From: Methylobacterium hispanicum | GTDB lineage: Bacteria > Pseudomonadota > Alphaproteobacteria > Rhizobiales > Beijerinckiaceae | Reading direction: 5' to 3' | DNA: 64,000 nucleotides | Assembly (NCBI RefSeq): GCF_022179285.1 | Contig: NZ_BPQO01000008.1 | Span: 62,001-126,000, forward strand | Shown here: positions 8,395-17,441 of the stretch, one piece after another | Layout: the number at the start of each line of letters is the position of its first letter | How positions within the stretch are numbered: the first letter of the stretch is position 1 | Notes under the pieces: model-generated | Database searches by the model: none | The model's input: the letters and a program-made list of their open reading frames with translations, nothing else | Told to the model about the DNA's origin: nothing | Position numbers and translations under genes: made by a program

Positions 8395-9258
8395 TCAGAC
8401 CGCTGCGCGGATCGCTGCGGCGACGGAAGCCGGATGCTCCTCGTGCGCGCTCAGGGCGCCGGGGACCACGACAGTGTGCACGCGCCCGCTCGCAGCCAGC
8501 GCGTCCATCTCGGCGCCCGAGCGGGGAGGGGCACGCTCCGGCCGCAGCACCTGCACGGGCGGCAGCCCTAACCCGAACAGGGCCAGGAACGCCTCGCGGC
8601 TGGCGACCGGATCGAGGCCGCCGGTGACGAAGGCGGCCGTGCCGAAGCGCCCGTTGCGCTGGCGCGTCACCGCATGCTTCGCGCGTATCAGGGCCGGCGT
8701 GACGCGCTCGGGATCGGCGTAGACGTGGGCCCGCATCATCCGGGCGATGATCGGCGGGCTGACGTTGAGGCGGTAGAGGGCGTCACCGAGGAGCGGCGTC
8801 TCGATGGCGCGCCGGATCCGGCCGTGGAGCGATCGGCGCCCGGGCATGGCGGTGGGCAGGGGTCCGCGCCAAGTGGGCGCCACGAGCACGAGCCGCCCGA
8901 AGAGCCCGGGATGGCGCGCGGCGGCGGCCACGAGGTAGCCCGCCGCGTGGCCGGCCGCGATCCCGAGGGCGTAGGGGCCGGGCAGGGCGGCGACGAGTGC
9001 GTCGAGAAAGGCGTGCAGCGTCGCCGGATCCAGGGGCAGGCGCTGGCGCGGGCGCTCACCGAAGCCCGGCCAGTCCGGTACGAGGCAGCGGTACTCGTCC
9101 GCCAGCGCCTCGGCGAGCCCGTGCATCTCGGCCCGCGCCGAGATGGTGGAGAGGGCCGGCAGCAACAGGGCCGCCGGTCCCTGCCCCCGCACATCGACCG
9201 GGGTGGGGCAGGGGCGTCCCGCGACCGTGAGGTCGAGGTGGCGGGTCTCCGGCCGCAC
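8395..9258 (-). CDS. Alpha/beta-hydrolase fold protein without a serine nucleophile
   Basis: 287 residues from GTG 9258, five bases after the dapD stop. The fold is clear: LVPDWPGFGERPR near the oxyanion loop, FGRLVLVAPTWRGP after the elbow, and a late HEEHPASVAAAIRAA carrying the expected catalytic histidine. The nucleophile elbow reads GHAAG where active family members have GHSxG, so the serine is replaced by alanine (codon GCG, read directly). It is therefore either a non-hydrolytic binding protein or uses different chemistry. The tight spacing implies co-translation with dapD. Confidence 0.8.
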   Translation of the reverse strand: MRPETRHLDLTVAGRPCPTPVDVRGQGPAALLLPALSTISARAEMHGLAEALADEYRCLVPDWPGFGERPRQRLPLDPATLHAFLDALVAALPGPYALGIAAGHAAGYLVAAAARHPGLFGRLVLVAPTWRGPLPTAMPGRRSLHGRIRRAIETPLLGDALYRLNVSPPIIARMMRAHVYADPERVTPALIRAKHAVTRQRNGRFGTAAFVTGGLDPVASREAFLALFGLGLPPVQVLRPERAPPRSGAEMDALAASGRVHTVVVPGALSAHEEHPASVAAAIRAAV

Positions 9259-9263
9259 GGGGC

Positions 9264-10130
9264 TCAGTCGCGCAGGAGCTCGTTGATGCTGGTCTTGGCG
9301 CGCGTCTGCGCATCGACCCGCTTCACGATCACCGCGCAGTAGAGCGAGGGGCCGGGCGAGCCGTCGGGCAGCGCCTTGCCGGGGAGCGCACCCGGCACCA
9401 CCACCGAGTAGGCCGGCACGCGCCCGCGGAAGACCTCGCCGGTCTCGCGGTCGATGATCTTCGTGGAGGCGCCGATGAACACGCCCATGGAGAGCACGGC
9501 GCCGCGCTCGACCACCACGCCCTCGACCACCTCGGAGCGGGCACCGATGAAGCAATCGTCCTCGATCACCACCGGGCCGGCCTGGAGCGGCTCCAGCACG
9601 CCGCCGATGCCGACGCCGCCGGACAGGTGCACGTTCTTGCCGATCTGGGCGCAGGAGCCGACCGTCGCCCAGGTATCGACCATCGTGCCGGTGCCGACAT
9701 GCGCGCCGAGATTGACGAAGGACGGCATCAGGATGACGCCCGGCGCGATGTAGGCCGAGCGGCGCACCACGGCGCCCGGCACCACGCGAAAGCCGGCATC
9801 GCGAAAGCGGTTCTCGCCCCAGCCCTCGAACTTCGAGGGCACCTTGTCCCAGGCCGGCGCGCCGGCGGCGCCGGCCGGCACCGCCACCATCTCGTTGAGG
9901 CGGAAGGAGAGCAGCACCGCCTTCTTGAGCCACTGGTTGACCTGCCAGCCCGCTTCCGCCTTCTCGGCGACCCGGGCCTTGCCGGCGTCGAGCAGGTTCA
10001 GGGCCTCGTCCACCGCCTCGCGCACGGGGCCGCGGGTGCCGGTGTCGATGGAGGCGCGCTCCTCCCAGGCGTTCTCGATGGTGCGGGCGAGATCGGCGTG
10101 GGCTTCCGTGCGGGCTTGGGCCTCGGACAT
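9264..10130 (-). CDS. dapD: 2,3,4,5-tetrahydropyridine-2,6-dicarboxylate N-succinyltransferase
   Basis: 288 residues, typical for the family. DapD transfers succinyl from succinyl-CoA to tetrahydrodipicolinate in the succinylase route to meso-diaminopimelate and lysine. An N-terminal helical region is followed by a left-handed beta-helix of hexapeptide repeats ([40 protein letters not shown]), and the protein ends in the usual [10 protein letters not shown]. dapE and dapC are not in the window. The only partner is the downstream hydrolase-fold gene. Confidence 0.95.
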   Translation of the reverse strand: MSEAQARTEAHADLARTIENAWEERASIDTGTRGPVREAVDEALNLLDAGKARVAEKAEAGWQVNQWLKKAVLLSFRLNEMVAVPAGAAGAPAWDKVPSKFEGWGENRFRDAGFRVVPGAVVRRSAYIAPGVILMPSFVNLGAHVGTGTMVDTWATVGSCAQIGKNVHLSGGVGIGGVLEPLQAGPVVIEDDCFIGARSEVVEGVVVERGAVLSMGVFIGASTKIIDRETGEVFRGRVPAYSVVVPGALPGKALPDGSPGPSLYCAVIVKRVDAQTRAKTSINELLRD

Positions 10131-10222
10131 GGTTCTTCCGGTCGGTGCTTCGGGTGGAATCGGGCCCGTGCTTACAGAGCCGGCCCAGGCCTGTCACCCT
10201 TCGGGCGGGCAGGGGAGGGGGT

Positions 10223-10675
10223 TCAGACGGCCGCCAGCAGGCCGCGTACCCGCTCCAGCCCCTGCGCGAGCCCGGCCAGATCCTCGGCCAGGGTGTCGTG
10301 GATGGCGGCGGCCGCGTCCGGAAACTCCTCCAGCACGCGCCGCATCAGGGCCGGGGTGATGCGCAGCACGGATGTCGGCTCGGCCGCGCGCGCCTCGCCC
10401 GGACGCTCGCCGCGCACGAACAGGGCCATCTGCCCGATCAGGGCGGCGCGGCCCGCGGCGACCGGCTCGGCGGCGGCCGTCGGCGGCGCCAGCAGGATGC
10501 GGCCGGAGACCACGACGAAGCCGCTGTCGGCCGGCTCGCCGCGCCGGAACAGGACCTCCTCGGCCGCGAGGTCGCGCCGCTCGGCCGCGAAGGAGAGAAG
10601 CCGCAGCGCGTCGCGCCCGAAGCAGCGGAACAGCGGTGCGGCGGCGAGAACCGCGATGTCGTCGTCGATCGCCAA
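10223..10675 (-). CDS. Cyclic-nucleotide-binding domain protein without HTH
   Basis: 150 residues containing one Crp-like cNMP-binding beta-barrel (AAEEVLFRRGEPADSGFVVVSGRI, then LIGQMALF) and a C-terminal helix. There is no room for the DNA-binding helix-turn-helix of Crp/Fnr proteins, so it is not a classical transcription factor. It may be a stand-alone sensor that works through a partner. The canonical cAMP phosphate-binding arginine-serine pair is not obvious, so the ligand is unknown. It is monocistronic, between dapD and the response regulator gene. Confidence 0.75.
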   Translation of the reverse strand: MAIDDDIAVLAAAPLFRCFGRDALRLLSFAAERRDLAAEEVLFRRGEPADSGFVVVSGRILLAPPTAAAEPVAAGRAALIGQMALFVRGERPGEARAAEPTSVLRITPALMRRVLEEFPDAAAAIHDTLAEDLAGLAQGLERVRGLLAAV

Positions 10676-10768
10676 CGTCCCGATCCTCGGCCGTTCAGAC
10701 GCGGACCGTTCTAGCCGAACCGGATCCGGCGCGCACGACGGGCGGGCGCGAAAAGACCGGGACGCCGG

Positions 10769-11452
10769 TCAGGGCAGCAACTTGTAGCCGCCGGCCTCGG
10801 TCACGAGGATGGCGGCGGTGGCCGGGTTCGGCTCGATCTTCTGGCGCAGCCGGTAGATGTGGGTCTCGAGCGTGTGGGTGGTGACGTGGGCGTTGTAGCC
10901 CCACACCTCGGCGAGCAGCGTGTCGCGTCCCACGACCTCGCGGCCGGCCCGGTAGAGGAAGCGCAGGATCGCGGTCTCCTTCTCGGTGAGCTTCAGCTTC
11001 GAGCCGCGCTCGCCGACCAGCAGCTTGGCGCCCGGCCGAAAGGTGTAGGGACCGATCTGGAAGACCGCGTCCTCCGAGGCCTCGTGGCTGCGCAGGTGCG
11101 CCCGGATGCGGGCGAGCAGGATGCCGAACTTGAAGGGCTTCGTGACGTAGTCGTTGGCGCCGGCCTCCAGGCCCTCGACCGTGTCCTCCTCCGAATCCTG
11201 GCCCGTCAGCATCACGACCGGGCCGCGATAGCCGTTGCGGCGCATCCGGCGCACCGCCTCGCGCCCGTCCATGTCGGGCAGACCGACATCCATGACCGCG
11301 AGATCGATCCGGTGCTCGGCGACCGCCTCGACCGCCGCGGCGGCGCTCGCTACGGCGACGACCGTGAACTCCTCGTAGGCATCGAACTGCTCGGTCAGAG
11401 TCTCCCGCAGGATCGCGTCGTCGTCGCAGATCAGGAGGCGGTAGGCGTTCAT
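10769..11452 (-). CDS. OmpR/PhoB-family response regulator, CenR-like
   Basis: 227 residues from ATG 11452, which has a GGA just upstream (a TTG at 11467 is the longer option). The receiver domain has acidic residues D10-D12, phospho-acceptor D55 and K105. The winged helix (about 125-227) contains LTEKETAILRFLYRAGREVV and TTHTLETHIYRLRQKIEP. The sequence strongly resembles an essential orphan regulator of alphaproteobacteria that I recall as CenR, an envelope regulator. No histidine kinase is adjacent. It is divergent from an L,D-transpeptidase-like gene, which fits envelope control. Confidence 0.85.
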   Translation of the reverse strand: MNAYRLLICDDDAILRETLTEQFDAYEEFTVVAVASAAAAVEAVAEHRIDLAVMDVGLPDMDGREAVRRMRRNGYRGPVVMLTGQDSEEDTVEGLEAGANDYVTKPFKFGILLARIRAHLRSHEASEDAVFQIGPYTFRPGAKLLVGERGSKLKLTEKETAILRFLYRAGREVVGRDTLLAEVWGYNAHVTTHTLETHIYRLRQKIEPNPATAAILVTEAGGYKLLP

Positions 11453-11609
11453 CCGTCCAACTCTCAAAGGCCCGCGCGGTCAGAGCCGGGCCATGGAGTC
11501 GCGCGCACGGCCCCCGGAGCGGGAGACCGGGCTCGCCGCTGCGAACCCCCTGGCTCCGGATCCGCAGGTCCGGGCATATGCACGAGAATAAGGCGCGATT
11601 CGCCGTTGT

Positions 11610-11630
11610 GAATTGGCTTGTGCACAATTC
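11610..11630. promoter_or_regulatory. Inverted repeat in a divergent promoter region
   Basis: GAATTG (11610-11615) and CAATTC (11625-11630) flank a 9-bp spacer. They lie between the divergent response regulator and L,D-transpeptidase genes, 67 bp before the latter's ATG. The 15-bp centre-to-centre distance puts the half-sites about 1.4 helical turns apart. It is a plausible regulator site but matches no consensus I know. Confidence 0.4.
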
Positions 11631-11696
11631 TTCATACTGTGTGCTCGCGCTTGCCTCAAGAGCCGCCCGTACCTGTTTCGAGACGAGGTCGTGTCG

Positions 11697-12263
11697 ATGA
11701 AATCAACCCGCCTCCCGCTCACGCGGACCGTGCCGACGACGCTGCGGACGCTGCGCGTGCGGGCCGGGGCCGGGGACCGCAGACGCGGGCAGATCCTAGT
11801 GCCGGGCTGCCCGATCCCCTGCGCGCTCGGCGCCGCCGGGATCGTGCGCGCCAAGCGGGAAGGGGATGGCGGCTCGCCGCGCGGCAGCTTCCGCCTGCTC
11901 GGCGGCGCCTACCGGCACGACCGGCTGGGAAAGCGCCCGGTGACGGCCCTGCCGCTGCGCCGGACCGGCCCGCGGGACGGCTGGTGCGACGACCCCCGCG
12001 ACCGGCGCTACAACCGGCCCGTCCGCCTGCCCGTGCCGGGGGTGAGCCACGAGCGGATGTGGCGCGAGGACGGGCTCTACGACGTGGTGATCGACCTCGA
12101 CTACAACCGCGGGCCGATCCGCCCCCGCCGGGGCTCCGCGATCTTCCTGCACGTCGCCCGGCCGGGCTTCCGCCCGACGGAGGGGTGCGTCGCCCTGCGG
12201 CTGCCGGACCTGCTCCGGCTGCTGCGGCGGGTCGGGCCGAGGACGCGGCTGCGGATCCTCTGA
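11697..12263 (+). CDS. L,D-transpeptidase catalytic-domain protein
   Basis: 188 residues from ATG 11697, which has GAGG eight bases upstream. The C-terminal half carries the YkuD-type motif, with a histidine in IFLHVARPGF and the TEGCV cysteine, followed by ALRLPDLLRLL. No signal peptide or membrane segment is visible; the N-terminus is basic. The family either cross-links peptidoglycan or, in the short YafK-like group, removes lipoprotein from it. Without an export signal the location is uncertain. A longer start at 11613 has no good ribosome-binding site. Confidence 0.78.
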   Translation: MKSTRLPLTRTVPTTLRTLRVRAGAGDRRRGQILVPGCPIPCALGAAGIVRAKREGDGGSPRGSFRLLGGAYRHDRLGKRPVTALPLRRTGPRDGWCDDPRDRRYNRPVRLPVPGVSHERMWREDGLYDVVIDLDYNRGPIRPRRGSAIFLHVARPGFRPTEGCVALRLPDLLRLLRRVGPRTRLRIL

Positions 12264-12419
12264 GCCGATCCCGCGAGGGACTCCATGCCGGCACATCAAC
12301 GGCGCCATGCCCCCCGGGATCCGGCCGCCGGGTAGACGCGCGGGCCGTGCCTGTGGCCTAACCCGCAGGCGAATCCGGCGCCGCCCGCTGCGCCGTCGGG
12401 GTTGAGGAGAATCCAGGGC

Positions 12420-12905
12420 ATGCCCCCTGCCGAAGCGTCCGGGCCGGTGCGCGCCCGCGCCGAGACCGTGAGGAAGGCCGGCGGTGCGCCGCTGATCCCG
12501 AGTCCCTGCCACTGCCTCGCCGTCCGGCAGGCGGCGCGGCACATGACGCAGTTCTACGACCGCTTCCTCGCCGTCTCGGGCCTGCGGACGACGCAGTTCT
12601 CCGTGCTGGCGGTGCTCGACCGGACCGGAGCGCTCGCGGTGAACGAACTCGCGGTGCATCTCGTGATGGACCGCACCGCAACCGGCCGGACCCTGCGCCC
12701 GCTCGCCCGCGACGGCCTCGTCGAGATCGGGCCGGGCCGCGACGGCCGCACCCGCTCGCTCAGCCTCACGCCGGCGGGCCGCGCCAAGCTGGAGGCGACC
12801 CGCGCCCTCTGGCGCCGGGCCCAGGCCGCCTTCGAGGCGCAGTACGGTGCGGAGGAGGCCGACACCCTGCGCCTCTCGCTCGCCCGGGTGGTCGGGCGGG
12901 CCTGA
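12420..12905 (+). CDS. MarR-family transcriptional regulator
   Basis: 161 residues from ATG 12420, with GAGGAGA ten bases upstream (a TTG at 12402 overlaps that site and was rejected). The winged helix is clear: GLRTTQFSVLAVLDRTGALAV, then MDRTATGRTLRPLARDGLVE and a wing with the characteristic GRDGRTRSLSLTPAGR. MarR proteins usually repress neighbouring transport or redox genes and respond to small phenolics or oxidation. A cysteine pair (PCHCL, near residue 30) could be redox-sensitive. It converges on yggS, and no obvious target is adjacent. Confidence 0.88.
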   Translation: MPPAEASGPVRARAETVRKAGGAPLIPSPCHCLAVRQAARHMTQFYDRFLAVSGLRTTQFSVLAVLDRTGALAVNELAVHLVMDRTATGRTLRPLARDGLVEIGPGRDGRTRSLSLTPAGRAKLEATRALWRRAQAAFEAQYGAEEADTLRLSLARVVGRA

Positions 12906-12914
12906 TCGGCCTCG

Positions 12915-13634
12915 TCAGCCCCGGCGGGCGCGGGCGCCGAAGATCGCGGTGCCGACCCGGACATGGGTCGCGCCGAGTTGGATCGCCGCCGGGTAGTCGG
13001 CGCTCATGCCCATCGAGAGGATCGGCAGGTTGTGGCGCTCCGCGATCCGCGCCAGCAGGGCGAAGTGGGCGGACGGCGGATCCTCAAGGGGCGGCACGCA
13101 CATCAGCCCCTGGATCGCGAGCCCGTGCGTGTCGCGGCACTCGGCCAGGAGCACGTCGACTTCGTCCGGCGCGATCCCGCCCTTCTGGGGCTCCGCGCCG
13201 GTGTTCACCTGGATCAGCAGCTTCGGCGCCCGTCCGGTGCGGGCGATCTCCTTGGCGAGCGCCGCGGCGAGCGAGAGCCGGTCGAGCGCGTGGATCACGT
13301 CGAACAGCTCGACCGCCTCGCGAGCCTTGTTCGACTGGAGCGGGCCGACGAGGTGCAGCTCGACATCCGGGTAGCGCGCCTTCAGATCCGGCCACTTGGC
13401 GCGCGATTCCTGCACGTAGTTCTCGCCGAAGACCCGCTGCCCGGCCTCGAGCGCCGACAGGATTCCCTCGGCCGGCACCGTCTTCGAGACCGCGATCAGC
13501 CGGACGCCCGCGGGGTCCCGCCCGCAATCCTCGGCCGCCTGCGCGATCCCGGCCCGCACCTCGGCCAAGCCTGCCGCGACGTCGGCCTCGCCGACGGGAG
13601 GGCGGGCGACGGGGGAGGGGGCGGGTTCGGTCAT
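12915..13634 (-). CDS. YggS/PROSC-family pyridoxal-phosphate homeostasis protein
   Basis: 239 residues from ATG 13634. It is a single TIM-barrel PLP carrier, related to the N-terminal domain of alanine racemase, that buffers free pyridoxal phosphate. The PLP-binding lysine is K51 in LIAVSKTVP. Later motifs GENYVQES, LHLVGPLQSNKA and SMGMSADYPAAI, and the phosphate-binding VRVGTAIFGAR, are all intact. It is divergent from leuS with a 198 bp gap. Confidence 0.93.
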   Translation of the reverse strand: MTEPAPSPVARPPVGEADVAAGLAEVRAGIAQAAEDCGRDPAGVRLIAVSKTVPAEGILSALEAGQRVFGENYVQESRAKWPDLKARYPDVELHLVGPLQSNKAREAVELFDVIHALDRLSLAAALAKEIARTGRAPKLLIQVNTGAEPQKGGIAPDEVDVLLAECRDTHGLAIQGLMCVPPLEDPPSAHFALLARIAERHNLPILSMGMSADYPAAIQLGATHVRVGTAIFGARARRG

Positions 13635-13832
13635 CGGCACGTCCAGCTTTTCGGGTCGGTTCAGGCGAGGGACCTACCAGCCGCAACGCGCGCCGCAAGC
13701 GCCCGGCTCCGCACAGCAGCGGGCGCGCAGGGGCGGTGCGCGCCCGCGCGTTGACCGGAGCGGGCGCGGATATGCTAGTGCCGGCCCGAATGCGGCCTCC
13801 GGGCCCGCCGCCCGTTCCCTGCGATCCGAGCC

Positions 13833-16427
13833 ATGACGAACCCGAACCCGACCGCGCCCGAGCGCTACAACGCCAAGGATGCCGAGCCGCGCTGGCAGGA
13901 GGCCTGGGCGCAGGCCAGGATCTTCGAGACGCCGAACGACGATCCCCGCCCGAAATACTACGTGCTGGAGATGTTCCCCTACCCGTCGGGGCGCATCCAC
14001 ATGGGGCACGTGCGCAACTACGCGATGGGCGACGTGGTGGCCCGCTACAAGCGCGCGAAGGGCTTCAACGTGCTGCACCCGATGGGCTGGGACGCCTTCG
14101 GCCTGCCCGCCGAGAACGCCGCCATGGAGCGCAAGGTCAACCCGCGCGACTGGACCTACGCGAACATCGCCACCATGCGCGGCCAGCTCCAGTCCATGGG
14201 CCTGTCGCTCGACTGGAGCCGCGAGATCGCGACCTGCGATCCGGACTACTACAAGCACCAGCAGCGCATGTTCCTCGATTTCCTGGAGAAGGGGCTGGTC
14301 ACGCGCCGCACCGCGAAGGTGAACTGGGACCCGGTCGATCACACGGTGCTCGCCAACGAGCAGGTGATCGACGGGCGCGGCTGGCGCTCGGGCGCGCTGG
14401 TCGAGAGCCGCGAGCTGACCCAGTGGTTCTTCAAGATCACCGACTTCGCCGAGGATCTGCTCGGCGCCCTCGACGGCCTGGACCGCTGGCCGGAGAAGGT
14501 CCGGCTGATGCAGAAGAACTGGATCGGCAAGTCGGAGGGCCTCGAGGTCCGCTTCGCGCTGACCCGGCCCGCCAAGGGGCAGGACGCGGTGAAGGTCTAC
14601 ACCACGCGGCCCGACACGCTGTTCGGCGCGAAGTTCCTGGCGATCGCGGCCGACCATCCGCTCGCGGCCGCGCTGGCCGCCGACAGGCCGGAGCTGCAAA
14701 GCTTCATCGAGGCGTGCCGCCGCATCGGCACCGCCCAGGAGGCGATCGACACGGCCGAGAAGCTCGGCTTCGACACGGGGCTCACCGTGCGCCACCCGCT
14801 CGACCCGGCCTGGGAACTGCCGGTCTACGTCGCGAACTTCGTGCTGATGGAGTACGGCACCGGCGCCGTGTTCGGCTGCCCGGCCCACGACCAGCGCGAC
14901 CTCGACTTCGCCAACAAGTACGGCCTCGGCAACACGCCGGTGGTCTGCCCGGAGGGGCAGGACCCGGCCGCCTTCGTCGTCACGGACACCGCCTACGACG
15001 GCGACGGACGGCTGATCAACTCGCGCTTCCTCGACGGGATGACCACGCACGAGGCCTTCGAGGCGGTGGCCAACCGCCTGGAGCAGGAGGTCCTGGCGGG
15101 CGAGGCCGTGGCCGCCCGCAAGGTGCAGTTCCGGCTGCGCGACTGGGGCGTGTCGCGCCAGCGCTACTGGGGCTGCCCGATCCCGATCATCCACTGCGAC
15201 GCCTGCGGCCCGGTGCCGGTGCCCGTCGCCGACCTGCCGGTGCGGCTGCCCGACGAGGTCTCGTTCGACCAGCCCGGCAATCCCTTGGAGCGCGACCGCG
15301 CGTGGCGCGACGTGCCGTGCCCGAGATGCGGGCAGGCGGCCCGGCGCGAGACCGACACGATGGACACCTTCGTGGACTCGTCCTGGTACTTCGCACGCTT
15401 CACCGCGCCCTGGCTCACGGACGCGCCGACCGACCGCCGGGCGGTCGATCACTGGCTCGCGGTCGATCAGTATATCGGCGGCATCGAGCACGCGATCCTG
15501 CACCTGCTCTACGCCCGCTTCTTCACCCGGGCGATGCGCGAGGCCGGCTGGTCCGGCGTGGCCGAGCCCTTCGCGGGCCTGTTCACGCAGGGGATGGTCG
15601 TCCACGAGACCTACAAGGACGAGGCCGGCGCCTGGGTGCCGCCCGCCGAGATCCGGTTCGAGGGCGGGGAGGGTGGCCGCCAAGCGTTCCACGTGAAAAC
15701 CGGCGCGCCGATCGCCATCGGGGCGATCGAGAAGATGTCGAAGTCGAAGAAGAACGTGGTCGATCCCGACGACATCATCGCGAGCTACGGTGCGGACACC
15801 GCCCGCTGGTTCATGCTCTCGGACTCGCCGCCCGAGCGCGACGTGATCTGGACGGAGGAGGGCGTGCAGGGCGCCGCCCGCTTCGTCCAGCGGGTCTGGC
15901 GCCTCGTGAACGCGGCGGCGCAGGCGACCGGGGACGGCGCGGCCGATCTCTCCTTGCGCAAGGCGGCGCACCGGGCGCTGGCGGGCGTCGGCGAGGATGT
16001 CGAGCGCCTGCGCTTCAACCGCTGCGTCGCGCAGGTCTACACGCTGGCCAACGCCCTCGACGAGGCCCTGCGCGGCACCGCCTCCCGCGCCGCCGCCACG
16101 GAGGCCGCCGGCATCCTGGTGCAGCTCATCGCCCCGATGATGCCGCACCTCGCCGAGGAATGCTGGCAGGCGCTCGGGCGCTCGGGGCTGGTGGCCCAGG
16201 CCCCCTGGCCGGAGGTCGAGGCGGCGCTGCTGGTCGAGGACGAGATCACGCTCCCGGTGCAGATCAACGGAAAGAAGCGCGCGGACGTCACCGTGCCCCG
16301 CGACGCCGACGCGAAGGCCGTCGAGGCCGCGACCCTGGCGCTGGAGGCCGTTCAGAAGGTGTTGGAGGGGCGGGCGCCCCGGAAGGTCATCGTGGTGCCG
16401 GGCCGGATCGTGAACCTGGTGGTGTGA
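13833..16427 (+). CDS. leuS: Leucyl-tRNA synthetase
   Basis: 864 residues, a normal class I bacterial LeuRS. The HIGH-type motif is HMGH at 56-59 within [11 protein letters not shown], and KMSKS is at 634-638. An editing domain lies between about 220 and 420, with [22 protein letters not shown] zinc-type insertion has CDACGPVP and CPRCGQ. The ATG at 13833 follows GATCCGAGCC, a weak ribosome-binding site. Unlike many alphaproteobacteria, it is not upstream of lptE-holA. A parS-like palindrome lies inside it. Confidence 0.97.
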   Translation: MTNPNPTAPERYNAKDAEPRWQEAWAQARIFETPNDDPRPKYYVLEMFPYPSGRIHMGHVRNYAMGDVVARYKRAKGFNVLHPMGWDAFGLPAENAAMERKVNPRDWTYANIATMRGQLQSMGLSLDWSREIATCDPDYYKHQQRMFLDFLEKGLVTRRTAKVNWDPVDHTVLANEQVIDGRGWRSGALVESRELTQWFFKITDFAEDLLGALDGLDRWPEKVRLMQKNWIGKSEGLEVRFALTRPAKGQDAVKVYTTRPDTLFGAKFLAIAADHPLAAALAADRPELQSFIEACRRIGTAQEAIDTAEKLGFDTGLTVRHPLDPAWELPVYVANFVLMEYGTGAVFGCPAHDQRDLDFANKYGLGNTPVVCPEGQDPAAFVVTDTAYDGDGRLINSRFLDGMTTHEAFEAVANRLEQEVLAGEAVAARKVQFRLRDWGVSRQRYWGCPIPIIHCDACGPVPVPVADLPVRLPDEVSFDQPGNPLERDRAWRDVPCPRCGQAARRETDTMDTFVDSSWYFARFTAPWLTDAPTDRRAVDHWLAVDQYIGGIEHAILHLLYARFFTRAMREAGWSGVAEPFAGLFTQGMVVHETYKDEAGAWVPPAEIRFEGGEGGRQAFHVKTGAPIAIGAIEKMSKSKKNVVDPDDIIASYGADTARWFMLSDSPPERDVIWTEEGVQGAARFVQRVWRLVNAAAQATGDGAADLSLRKAAHRALAGVGEDVERLRFNRCVAQVYTLANALDEALRGTASRAAATEAAGILVQLIAPMMPHLAEECWQALGRSGLVAQAPWPEVEAALLVEDEITLPVQINGKKRADVTVPRDADAKAVEAATLALEAVQKVLEGRAPRKVIVVPGRIVNLVV
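15685..15700. other. parS-like site inside leuS
   Basis: CGTTCCACGTGAAAAC matches the broadly conserved parS 16-mer (TGTTTCACGTGAAACA) at 12 of 16 positions, including the whole CACGTG core and GTT/AAA flanks. It lies 13.6 kb from parB, a typical distance for origin-proximal parS. The mismatches at the outer positions keep this tentative. Confidence 0.35.
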
Positions 16428-16521
16428 GGCCGCAGGATCCGCCCCGGCGGATTGCCACGTTCACGTGCTTCATACGGCCTTCGGTCGATCGGTTCGGCCG
16501 TCCGGGGTGAATCGCGCCGTG

Positions 16522-16677
16522 CCCCCTCTCCCATAGGGAGAGGGTTGGGGTGAGGGGTATGACGCCTCAGGACCGAGCACGGGATCGACGCGCGTTCAGC
16601 TCCGCGCCCTACCTGGAAACCTCATACCCCTCACCTGGCTTTCTGCGAAAGCAGACCTCTCCCTATGGGAGAGGGGA
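16522..16677. repeat. Inverted pair of REP-like palindromic elements
   Basis: The leuS to 16767 gap (339 bp) has no gene. Instead two copies of one element face each other. The left copy holds the perfect palindrome CCCTCTCCC-ATA-GGGAGAGGG (16524-16544) followed by GGTGAGGGGTATGA. The right copy, on the other strand, holds CCTCTCCC-TAT-GGGAGAGG (16656-16674) and the same GGTGAGGGGTATGA, with an extra small hairpin (TCTGC-TTTC-GCAGA) between. This resembles a bacterial interspersed mosaic element and may act as a transcription boundary. Confidence 0.75.
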
Positions 16678-16766
16678 CTCGCGCCTCATACAGGTTCTCG
16701 TCCTGGGAACGAGATCGATAAGGACCGCGTGCCCTGCGCGGGCGGAGAGGAACTGTATCGCTGTCC

Positions 16767-17201
16767 TCAGATACCCGGCGCCGCGAGCGCCTCGCGCACG
16801 ATGCTCGCGACCGCTCCCGCGCGGTGGTCCTTCGCGACGATCAGCGCGTCGGGCATCCGATCGACCGCCGCGCGCTCGGCCTCCGTCATGTCGCAGGCCA
16901 GCACGACGCGCAGCGAGGGGCGCAGCGCCCGGGCTTCCTGGGCCAGCTGCGAGCAGCACAGCCGCCCCTCCAGCGAGGCGTCGACCACCATCACGTCGAG
17001 GGGAAGCCCGAGGGCGAGCACGGCCATCGCGTCCACCCCGTTGTCGCAGGCCGTGACCTGATAGCCGGTCCGGCGGATCTGGGCGGAGACGGCGTCGCGC
17101 CAGCGCTTCTGGCGGCCGGCGACGAGCACCTGAACCCGGTAGCATCCCCTAGGCGGGACGACGGGAGAATCGGCAGCGGATCCGAGGGCTACTCGCGGCA
17201 T
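16767..17201 (-). CDS. Degenerate receiver-domain protein
   Basis: 144 residues from ATG 17201 (a start at 17231 adds ten). The pattern follows a CheY-like fold: VQVLVAG, an aspartate in LDVMVVDASLEG where the phospho-acceptor belongs, LRVVLACDM, and a lysine in LIVAKDHRAG. The acidic pair that binds magnesium at the end of strand 1 is missing (AGRQKR instead), so normal phosphorylation is doubtful. It may be a phosphorylation-independent protein-interaction module. There is no output domain and no kinase nearby. Confidence 0.65.
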   Translation of the reverse strand: MPRVALGSAADSPVVPPRGCYRVQVLVAGRQKRWRDAVSAQIRRTGYQVTACDNGVDAMAVLALGLPLDVMVVDASLEGRLCCSQLAQEARALRPSLRVVLACDMTEAERAAVDRMPDALIVAKDHRAGAVASIVREALAAPGI

Positions 17202-17441
17202 GGCGCGATCGGCATCGTGTTCGCGTTGCATTGCATCATGCTAGACCGACATCTCGCGGTCACACAAGGGTCTTGCCGCGAAGGCGCCGCAATTCCGGCC
17301 GGGCTGCCCGGCCGAGAGGCATCGCGACCCGGCGCACCGCGACGCGGCACGGGTGCGTGCGGGACCCCGGGGCCCGGTTGACGGCCGAGCCTCCCGCGGG
17401 GCAACACCGCGGCGCCCCGCGGTCAACGCCGGAGATCGTCC

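Noticed and set aside
13674..16148. 824-residue reading on the minus strand opposite leuS
   Set aside because: It is a shadow of leuS in GC-rich DNA: low-complexity Arg/Gly/Ala/His composition, no domain, and leuS itself is complete.
16452..16467. Third parS-like site (ACGTTCACGTGCTTCA)
   Set aside because: Only the CACGTG core and few flanking bases match.
16428..16766. CRISPR-like array because of repeated GGGAGAGGG units
   Set aside because: There are only two units, in opposite orientation, with no regular spacers.
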